From Mikania micrantha (lineage: Eukaryota > Streptophyta > Magnoliopsida > Asterales > Asteraceae): 64,000 nucleotides of DNA. Below are positions 56,441 to 64,000 of this stretch, piece after piece. How positions within the stretch are numbered: position 1 is the stretch's first letter; every line of letters starts with the position of its first letter. The DNA is taken from NCBI GenBank assembly GCA_009363875.1, contig CM018697.1:52841484-52905483 (forward strand), written 5' to 3'. A program made the translations under genes and the position numbers. Below the pieces are notes generated by a model, which had not been told where the DNA came from, made no database searches, and saw only the letters and a list, made by a program, of their open reading frames with translations.

Positions 56441-57796
56441 GCCCAAAAGGATTAATTTAGCCAATAATAGTTCAATCGACCAATTGGTGACAATCTGGCA
56501 TTTCCGATTAACTCCAGAATTAATCGAAATGATAGGTTATTGATCAAGAATAATCTATAAGGGTTAAGATTAATTAAAAATCAAGTTCTAAGTGCTTTGA
56601 TTTCAAGGATTAATAGAGTATTATAGTAAGCTATTAAATTTTGACTTTAGATAGTCAAAATTCGGATTTTATGATCATTAAATTTAAATCTTATGATTTC
56701 AAGAGGTTACAGCCGAATTAAGTCTTAGTAATTATTTTATAAATCTAGGTAAACATGTTAAAAACTTAAAAGAGTAGATTTTGACTTTTCAAGTCAAAAT
56801 TTCGTATGGCAATCCAAGCAACCATTCGAATTACACATAAATTCGGAATTGTAACCGAAATTAACAACTCATAATCATCACATTGATGATGATTAATCAT
56901 TAGTATCCGTTATTAGTCTATTAAGTATCGAAATTAACTCACATAATCGATTGAAAAGCCGTAACCGTTTCTTGAGGCATCAAAACCACTAAATTGAATC
57001 ATAAATCGTGAAATCAAACATTCAGAGACCTTAGTCGGCACAATTAGAGGCTGTAACATCCATCAATTCGATCTCAAGAACTCAGGATAGAAGAAACCAA
57101 TTGAGACCCGGCCGAAATTACACCTAGAAGTCGAAGTACATCAATTCGACAACTAAACAAGTAAGTTTCTGTTCTCACAGTACCTAAACATGCCGACTAA
57201 ACTAACCCCTATGGGTAATTCGAGAATAAATATCGAATTCCATGAGTTTTGATTCCTAGGGTTCTTACAAAAATCGATTTGGGGGTAGCTATGCAAACGT
57301 GATTATTAATCAAATTAAGTGTTATCATTAGTTTCATATAACACCGACTAAGCTAATCCATGTATCAATTTTATATAAAAACATCGAATTGTTAGATTTT
57401 GTGTTTTAGGGTTCTTCATGAGAAACGTTTTTGAGGATTTGATTCAAAAGAGTTCTGTAGTCGAATTAATCTTGATAATGAGTTTCGAAATGCATACTAT
57501 AACAGAACTCTCATGTTAATTTCAATGCTTAACATCTAATTCGAGGAGGTTGAGTCCAAGGGTTCTTAACCGAAAATAGAATTGGGGTTTTCTAGGCAAT
57601 CGATGTATAAAATCCAATTAAGTTACACAATTGGTTGTGGATTAACCTAGTGATGAAAAGCCCTATGGTTTTAGGAATTACCGGGTTCGAATTCGTAATC
57701 AATTGAACATTAAGTGCTTCGGCTATAATATCTAAGGGGAATTAGACCGAATGAGTGTTTAAAACAATTTAATTGTGAGTTCTAATGCGATTCCCT

Positions 57797-57870
57797 AGCG
57801 GGCTTGACTGGTAATGAGCGTGTGTTTGGTTCGGGAGGTCCCGGGTTCGAACCCGAGGGCTGCCGGTTTT
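57797..57870 (+). repeat. tRNA-like (pol III box A/B-like) segment in the E10 LTR
   Basis: TGACTGGTAATGAGCG resembles a tRNA A box and GGTTCGAACCC is a B-box match about 25-35 nt later, the spacing of a tRNA gene. A convincing acceptor stem cannot be formed, so a functional tRNA is unlikely. A tRNA-derived SINE head or an LTR-resident pol III promoter are alternatives. Confidence 0.45.
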
Positions 57871-59054
57871 TGGAATTTAAAACCATTTTGGTTTTTAAGT
57901 CATAACTTGTTCGTTTTAGATCCGTTTTTATCCGTTCGAATTGCGTTAGAACCAGAATTCAATTCCGGATGTATTAGAATAATAAGATTTATATTTTATC
58001 ACGAAAACAAAATCGCGTATAATTACGTTTAATTAAATAAAATCAAATATGATTTTATTTAAACGATTTCAAAGTCACACGTATTTACGTATGCACATTT
58101 CTGACACTTTAACATACGTGTGTTGACACATATGTGATTTCAAGCACAAAACGATAATCCGAATAACACTAAGTTATTGTTTAAACACAGATCCTTCGTA
58201 AGAGGATTCTCTACACGATTTCACGCGTATTGATCATTCTGCAATCATCAAAGGTGCGTACACGGCCCCTTTCTTATTTTAAACTGTTTTGGGGGAGAAA
58301 ACATGTGCAACAAACTATTTTTAGATACATATCACTTGCATGAGTTAGCTGTTTACATTATGTGACAACATAGCAACTTGAAAGTCCTTACACACCTCGA
58401 ACCTTTTAGTTTGCTGTAACGCAAAGCGTGGTAGTTGGAAATAGATCTATTAGGTTTGACAAACCTCACCTGGTAGATGGGATCTACGCAGGTGTTTGAC
58501 TGACCAAACACATTTTACTATTGTTGTGCTAGACAATAGTGGCAAGGCAAAAACATGCTATAGCATGGCAATTCGTCAGCTTCGGTGTCGACCACTTATG
58601 TAAATAGTTTATATGACTAGCTATCATGACTGTGCATGTGTGATTATGTTATCTACAAACTTGATATTCAAACTGTTGTTTTGAACATTGTGAATACTTA
58701 AAACCTGTGTTATGCACCAACCGTTGTGTTGACTTGATTTACATGTTTTCTCAGGACGCTAAGGCGCGCATTAAAGACTGGCATGGACTAGGAGATAGAG
58801 TCGCATGCATATTTTACATTTTTACTGTTTAAGTTATACATTTGGAAATTTTGAATTTGTAATTCAACTTTTACACTTGTTATTATTTTAAACGCTTCCG
58901 CAAACTTTGAAAACTCTGATGTTATGTTTTAAAGACCAAAGTATGTTTTGAAATTCATATAGAGGTCTTCGCTATGTCTAATGATCTGAGATCCTGGTTT
59001 GTCACGTTCCCAAACGGTATGATTCCGTTAGTTGGAAATTGGGGGTGTGACAGA

Positions 59055-59068
59055 TTGGTATCAGAGCC
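59055..59068 (+). other. tRNA-iMet PBS of E10
   Basis: TTGGTATCAGAGCC two bases after the LTR end GGGGTGTGACA. Confidence 0.92.
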
Positions 59069-59235
59069 ATTGGTTATAGCGAACTAGGTTTGCATTTGTA
59101 GGCTTAGACTATGACTGTTAGACATTAGACACATATGTTTACACATACTACTTAGAAATTACATATGACATTATGTAATTGACTTGTTTACGCATTCCAT
59201 GGCACTACACTTACATATGGTATTATGTAACAAGC

Positions 59236-59853
59236 ATGGCATCATCATCAGTACCCTACATTTATATTGATGACTCTGAGGACGAGGAACCGATAGTTCC
59301 AGCACCACCGTCATCACCACCACCACCTATTCCATCTCCTCCATCATATGAGAGGGATGACTCAGATCCAGAGGAGGACCCAGACGAGGATCCCGAGGAG
59401 GATCCAGATGAGGACCCGGATGAGGATCCCGAGGAGGAGCCAGTGGAGGGCACTCAGCAGATCCCTGCTGAGGGACCTTCTACACATCCACCACCAGTAC
59501 TAGATGCTCCTGAGCCCAAGAGGCAAAGGACTGACGCTGAAGAGATCGCCAAACTGCGCGAGGATTTGTACAAGGCAGAAGATAGGATCGCACAACACTC
59601 TCAGGAACAATGGGATGCTAATGAGAGGCAAGAGGAACTTGCCCATCTGGTTCATGATATGCGGAATGAGATGATTAACTTGATTGATCGTCTTGAAGCT
59701 TCAGAGAACCGAGCTGAGTTCTTGGAGGGTAGGATAGAAGCCTTAGAGGATTTAGTGGCCTCTGAGAATGAGGAAGAGGATGAAGAGGAAGAAGGGGAGG
59801 AACCAGCACCAGTTGTTGATTCCGATCCTGAATCCACCGTTGAGGATGATTGA
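59236..59853 (+). CDS. E10 extra ORF upstream of gag: acidic coiled-coil protein, function unknown
   Basis: 205 codons from ATGGCATCATCATC; an in-frame ATG 19 codons earlier exists, but its N-terminal extension looks non-coding. Residues 1-45 are Ser/Pro-rich, about 45-80 are repeated DPEEDPDED acidic units, about 95-100 a basic patch (PKRQR), 105-185 a heptad-like coiled coil (EEIAKLREDLYKAEDRI, RLEASENRAEFLEGRIEAL), and the rest an acidic tail. It sits between PBS and gag, 250 bp before the gag ATG. Ogre/Tat elements are known for an ORF before gag, but this pol is chromovirus-like. No known domain recognised. Confidence 0.75.
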   Translation: MASSSVPYIYIDDSEDEEPIVPAPPSSPPPPIPSPPSYERDDSDPEEDPDEDPEEDPDEDPDEDPEEEPVEGTQQIPAEGPSTHPPPVLDAPEPKRQRTDAEEIAKLREDLYKAEDRIAQHSQEQWDANERQEELAHLVHDMRNEMINLIDRLEASENRAEFLEGRIEALEDLVASENEEEDEEEEGEEPAPVVDSDPESTVEDD

Positions 59854-60105
59854 TTGTTTTTCTTTCTCTTTGTTTCTTTTGTTTAAACTTATTAGGAACG
59901 GGTTGTGTTCCTATATTAGTAGTTTGGAAAGTTATGTTTTATTTCAAAAGTATTGTACTCAAATCAAATCTTTATCTATTGAAGAACTATTATTTAATCC
60001 CAACAGTTGTGTTGATTTATATTATATGTTGTGTTTGTTGTTTTACTTACACATGTTACATTAGACTTTACAAGCATGCTAACACTTCTTGTAAATAGGA
60101 AACTA

Positions 60106-63100
60106 ATGGCTGAGGGAAACGTTCACATGACAGTCGCTGAGCTCAACGAGCTAATTAATAGCAGAGTCGCAGAGGCAATCGCACAGTATGCGCAGACACA
60201 CAACACAGGGCCACAGGGTCCAGCTGGGAGATTGGTTAATCCACAAGTCTGCACGTTCAAGATGTTCTTGGACTGTAAACCACACAATTTCAAAGGGTCG
60301 GAGGGGGCCATAGGACTTCTTCGATGGATTGAAAAGGCAGAATCTGTGTTTGAAATGTGCAACTGCCCTGACGAGAGCAAAGTGAAGTTTGCAACGGGAA
60401 CATTGGAGGGTCCAGCATTAACCTGGTGGAACTCGAATGTTCAGACTCTGGGGTTGGGTGAGGCAAATGCCTTGACATGGAACAACTTCAAAACTTTACT
60501 GCAAGAGGAGTACTGTCCTCGCAGTGACATGCAGAAGTTAGAAGAGGAATATTGGCACCTCAAGATGGAGGGGTCAAATATTGAAGAGTACACAACCAGG
60601 TCACATGAGTTGGCCAGACTTCTACCACACATGGCTACTCCAGCCAGTAAGTGGATTGAAAGATACATTGGAGGACTACTGCCTCAGATCCAGGGGTTGG
60701 TTACTTCAGCGAATCCCACCACCATCCAACAAGCTGTTCGTTTAGCGCATCAGCTTACTGATCAGGCAGTGTTACAAGGGACTCTGCCCAAACGAACATC
60801 TGCTACCAAGGTGGGAGATCATAAAAGAAAGTGGGAAGGTAACAATTCCAAGGGTAACAACCAACAATCGTATCAGCAAAACCGGAAGCAAGACTCCAAC
60901 AAGTCTTATCATAATTCAAGCAGTGGTCAGCAATCATCATCATCGGGGGGTTATGTTGGTAAACACCCCAAGTGCAACAGGTGTGGGTATCATCATGCAG
61001 GTAATCAATGTGATAGAGCTAAGTGCCAGAGGTGTGGCAAGATTGGACATGCGGCTAAGGATTGTCGCGGGGAGCTACAGAACAACCACAACAACCAGAA
61101 TAATAACCAGAACAACGCACAGAAGGGTTGTTATGAGTGTGGCAAGATGGGGCATTTTAAGAAAGATTGCCCGCAACTCAAGAAAGGCAGGGACAATAAT
61201 GTCAATGGCAATGGGAATGGCAACGGTAATGGTAATGGCACCAACAACAACAATAACAATAACAACAACAACAATGGTGCTAGGGGCAGGACGTTTGTGA
61301 TTGGAGGACGTCAGGCACGGGAGGATCCCAACATCGTTACAGGTACGTTCCTCTTAAATAGTCACTATGCCTCTATGTTATTTGACACTGGTGCCGACCG
61401 GAGTTTTGTATCTAGTTCACTTGGTAAGTTGCTAAATGTTAGTCCCACCGCCTTAGATAGTCCATACACTGTGGAATTAGCTGATGGTAAGTTGATAGTA
61501 GTGGAAAATATCTTTAAGGGATGTGTCCTTGATTTGATGGGTCAAACATTAGAGATTGATCTTATGCCTATTGCCTTAGGCAGTTTTGATGTAGTCATTC
61601 GCATGGACTGGTTGTCTAAAAACCAGGCTGAAATCGTATGCCATGAAAAGATTGTTCGCATACCTCTTCCGCAGGGAGAGACATTATATGTACAAGGCGA
61701 GAAGAGCAGTACGCCACTGCGTCTCATATCTTGTATGAAAGCACACAAATGTCTGCGGAAAGGTCATACGGCAGTTATAGCACTTATAACTGAAAAGCCA
61801 GTAGCTGAGAAGAAAATTGAAAATATACCTGTAGTTTGTGAATTTCCGGAGGTGTTTCCAGAAGAATTGCCGGGATTACCGCCTATCAGACAGGTGGAAT
61901 TTCGAATCGACCTTACACCAGATGCAGCACCGATAGCTAGGGCGCCTTATCGACTTGCACCGTCAGAGATGCAAGAGTTATCCACACAATTGCAAGAATT
62001 GTTGGATAAGGGTTTCATACGACCTAGTTTTTCACCGTGGGGAGCTCCAGTTTTGTTTGTAAAGAAGAAGGACGGAACTTTCCGTATGTGTATCGATTAC
62101 CGGGAATTGAACAAGGTTACTATCAAGAACCGGTATCCGTTACCCAGAATTGACGATCTGTTCGATCAGTTGCAAGGTTCGAGTTACTACTCGAAGATTG
62201 ATCTCAGATCGGGTTATCATCAACTAAGAGTTCAGGAGGAAGATATCCCGAAGACAGCATTCAGGACACGTTATGGCCATTACGAGTTTTTGGTCATGCC
62301 ATTTGGGTTGACAAACGCTCCAGCTGTATTCATGGATCTCATGAATCGTGTTTGTAAACCTTATCTTGATAAGTTTGTCATTGTTTTCATTGATGACATT
62401 CTCATCTATTCACAGTCTGAGGAGGAACACGCTGAACATCTTCGATTACTACCAGAGTTATTGAAACAAGAACAATTGTACGCTAAGTTCTCGAAATGTG
62501 ACTTCTGGATGCGGGAAGTACAATTTTTGGGGCATATAGTTAATGAAAAGGGCATACATGTTGATCCAGCGAAGATTGAAGCGATTAAGAATTGGGAAGC
62601 ACCAAAGACCCCTACCGAGGTACGACAATTCCTTGGTTTGGCGAGTTATTATCGACGATTCATTGAGGGATTCTCGAAGATCGCTCAACCACTTACAGCT
62701 CTTACGCACAAAGGAACAAAGTATAACTGGACGGATAAACAGGAAGCTGCATTCCAGTTATTGAAACAAAAACTCTGCAGCGCACCGATTTTGTCCTTAC
62801 CGGAAGGGACGGAAGACTTTGTGGTGTATTGTGATGCATCTGCACAAGGTTTGGGATGTGTGTTGATGCAACGTGATAAAGTGATTGCTTATGCTTCCAG
62901 ACAACTACGAACACACGAAAAGAATTACACTACTCATGACTTGGAGTTAGGAGCAGTGGTTTTTGCTTTCAAGATTTGGAGGCATTATTTGTATGGAACT
63001 AAGTGTACTATTTACACTGATCATAAGAGTTTGCAACATATCTTTGATCAGAAGGAGCTTAATATGAGGCAACGACGCTGGGTTGAGTTGTTGAACGATT

Positions 63101-64000
63101 ATGAGTGTGCGATTAAGTATCACCCGGGAAAAGCTAATGTGGTAGCTGACGCTTTGAGCAGAAAAGACACAACAGGAACAAGACGGGTTCGTGCACTTAT
63201 GATGACAATACATACTGACTTACCTGACAAGGTACACAGTGCTCAGATCGAGGCCTTGAAAAAGGAAAACTTAGTACCGGAATCCTTACGAGGAATGGAA
63301 GAACAATTGGATGTTAAACCTGATGGAATTCGTTATTTCATTAATCGAATGTGGATACCTTTGTATGGAGGTTTAAGGGAACTCGTGATGGATGAAGCAC
63401 ACAAGTCCAGATATTCAGTCCATCCGGGATCAGACAAGATGTATCATGATTTGAAGGCACTGTATTGGTGGCCTCACATGAAAGCTGATATTGCTAAGTA
63501 CGTTAGCAAATGTTTGACTTGTTCGAAAGTCAAAGTTGAATATCAGAAGCCATCTGGTTTACTGCAACAACCAGAGATACCGATGTGGAAATGGGAACAG
63601 ATTTCGATGGACTTCATTACTAAGTTACCCCGTACACCGAGTGGTTGTGATACGATATGGGTAATTGTCGATCGATTAACGAAATCTGCACACTTCTTAG
63701 CAATCAAGGAAACTGATAAGATGGAGAAACTGACTCGCATTTACATCAAGGAAGTTGTAGCACGGCATGGCGTGCCAATCTATATCATATCAGATCGGGA
63801 TGCCCGATTTACTTCCAACTTTTGGAAATCTCTTCATAAGTCATTGGGGACTCGCTTGGATATGAGTACCGCCTATCATCCGCAGACTGACGGTCAAAGT
63901 GAACGTACGATTCAAACGCTCGAGGATATGTTACGAGCTTGTGTAATTGACTTTGGTGACAGCTGGGAGAATCATTTACCGTTAGTGGAATTCTCTTACA
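60106..64000 (+). CDS. E10 gag-pol polyprotein, intact and open at the window edge
   Basis: 1298 codons from ATGGCTGAGGGAAAC without a stop. Domains: gag (about residues 45-220; WIEKAESVFEMC, LTWWNS, YIGGLLPQIQG); three zinc-finger-like motifs (CNRCGYHHAGNQC near 290, CQRCGKIGHAAKDC near 306, CYECGKMGHFKKDC near 342); an Asn/Gly linker; protease LFDTGAD near 427; RT with CIDYRELNK near 664 and FIDD near 762; RNase H (YCDASAQGLGC, near 906); integrase zinc finger from about 1098 and core D, D, E in MDFITKLP, SDRDARF and TDGQSER. The integrase end and any chromodomain lie beyond the edge. RT wording matches the Tekay/Del chromovirus group (recognition from memory). Gag and pol share one frame. 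Confidence 0.95.
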   Translation, partial: MAEGNVHMTVAELNELINSRVAEAIAQYAQTHNTGPQGPAGRLVNPQVCTFKMFLDCKPHNFKGSEGAIGLLRWIEKAESVFEMCNCPDESKVKFATGTLEGPALTWWNSNVQTLGLGEANALTWNNFKTLLQEEYCPRSDMQKLEEEYWHLKMEGSNIEEYTTRSHELARLLPHMATPASKWIERYIGGLLPQIQGLVTSANPTTIQQAVRLAHQLTDQAVLQGTLPKRTSATKVGDHKRKWEGNNSKGNNQQSYQQNRKQDSNKSYHNSSSGQQSSSSGGYVGKHPKCNRCGYHHAGNQCDRAKCQRCGKIGHAAKDCRGELQNNHNNQNNNQNNAQKGCYECGKMGHFKKDCPQLKKGRDNNVNGNGNGNGNGNGTNNNNNNNNNNNGARGRTFVIGGRQAREDPNIVTGTFLLNSHYASMLFDTGADRSFVSSSLGKLLNVSPTALDSPYTVELADGKLIVVENIFKGCVLDLMGQTLEIDLMPIALGSFDVVIRMDWLSKNQAEIVCHEKIVRIPLPQGETLYVQGEKSSTPLRLISCMKAHKCLRKGHTAVIALITEKPVAEKKIENIPVVCEFPEVFPEELPGLPPIRQVEFRIDLTPDAAPIARAPYRLAPSEMQELSTQLQELLDKGFIRPSFSPWGAPVLFVKKKDGTFRMCIDYRELNKVTIKNRYPLPRIDDLFDQLQGSSYYSKIDLRSGYHQLRVQEEDIPKTAFRTRYGHYEFLVMPFGLTNAPAVFMDLMNRVCKPYLDKFVIVFIDDILIYSQSEEEHAEHLRLLPELLKQEQLYAKFSKCDFWMREVQFLGHIVNEKGIHVDPAKIEAIKNWEAPKTPTEVRQFLGLASYYRRFIEGFSKIAQPLTALTHKGTKYNWTDKQEAAFQLLKQKLCSAPILSLPEGTEDFVVYCDASAQGLGCVLMQRDKVIAYASRQLRTHEKNYTTHDLELGAVVFAFKIWRHYLYGTKCTIYTDHKSLQHIFDQKELNMRQRRWVELLNDYECAIKYHPGKANVVADALSRKDTTGTRRVRALMMTIHTDLPDKVHSAQIEALKKENLVPESLRGMEEQLDVKPDGIRYFINRMWIPLYGGLRELVMDEAHKSRYSVHPGSDKMYHDLKALYWWPHMKADIAKYVSKCLTCSKVKVEYQKPSGLLQQPEIPMWKWEQISMDFITKLPRTPSGCDTIWVIVDRLTKSAHFLAIKETDKMEKLTRIYIKEVVARHGVPIYIISDRDARFTSNFWKSLHKSLGTRLDMSTAYHPQTDGQSERTIQTLEDMLRACVIDFGDSWENHLPLVEFSY

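Larger units (their letters stand above)
56238..59052 (+). repeat. 5' LTR of E10
   Basis: 2815 bp. Near its start is an AAGGCCCAA cluster (56278-56440). A tRNA-like segment lies at 57797-57870 and an AT-rich stretch follows. The U5-like tail (TGTGTTGACTTGATTTACATG, then TTTCTCAGG) resembles the U5 of E5 and E6. No gene recognised. Confidence 0.85.
56238..64000 (+). mobile_element. E10: Gypsy (chromovirus-type) element, 5' part, runs off the window
   Basis: 5' LTR 56238-59052 (TGTGACAATCC to GGGGTGTGACA), PBS, an acidic extra ORF, then gag-pol open to the last base. It is inserted in E1's LTR; the expected 5-bp flank on the left is GTTTA (56233-56237). The 3' LTR is outside. This is the only element here whose visible coding part has no stop or frameshift. 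Confidence 0.92.

Noticed and set aside
57797..57870. Functional tRNA gene
   Set aside because: Box A and B are plausible, but no acceptor stem or standard T-stem pairing could be formed by eye.
59262..59453. Minus-strand Ser-Gly repeat ORF
   Set aside because: Antisense shadow of the DPEEDPDED repeats in the E10 upstream ORF.

Overview
This is repeat-dense plant nuclear DNA. I found no host gene. Almost every base can be assigned to LTR retrotransposons (Ty3/Gypsy chromovirus-type and Ty1/Copia) stacked inside one another. The sequences resemble composite-family (Asteraceae) repeats; that placement is recognition from memory, not proof. I label the elements E1 to E10.

Layout. E1 is a minus-strand Gypsy and the oldest visible layer: gag scraps at 44999-45220 and 53371-53581, leader to 54994, PBS at 54995-55010, LTR from 55011. 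Its gag was hit twice. E2 is a SIRE-like plus-strand Copia; its pol end (2-222), spacer (39197-41384), decayed second ORF (41385-44376) and 3' LTR (44401-44998) are visible. E3 is a complete plus-strand Copia (45221-53370) with two in-frame stops. E2 was split by E4, a minus-oriented solo LTR (223-39196). E4 carries a 3.1-kb tandem duplication and was hit by E5, a palindromic LTR insertion (4794-10682), and by E6, a plus-oriented solo LTR (13039-38423). E6 was hit by E7, a non-autonomous plus-strand Gypsy (15163-36764). E7's 5' LTR was hit by E8, a full-length minus-strand Gypsy (16980-26147), and its interior by E9, a minus-oriented solo LTR (28956-32581). On the right, E10 (56238 to past the window end) is a plus-strand Gypsy inserted in E1's LTR. 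Its gag-pol frame is open to the edge and it has an extra acidic coiled-coil ORF ahead of gag.

Most layers are tied down by 5-bp target duplications readable in the sequence: CCGGT (E8), AGCGC (E7), TTATG (E6), TTTAG (E9), AGCCT (E5) and GTATT/GTATA (E4). E3 has only an imperfect pair. E7's uninterrupted 3' LTR serves as an empty-site control for E8.

How it works together. E10 is the best candidate for a currently coding-competent element. E3 and E8 are near-intact with two stops each. E7, E2 and the solo LTRs are non-coding or decayed. LTR-LTR divergence judged by eye (E8 under 1 %, E3 about 1.6 %, E7 about 2 %) agrees with the nesting order. The most unusual objects are the palindromic LTR E5, a TATA-box loss in only one E8 LTR, repeat arrays shared by the related LTRs (CGAACC, GGCCCA and small hairpins), and the two extra ORFs of unknown function in E2 and E10.
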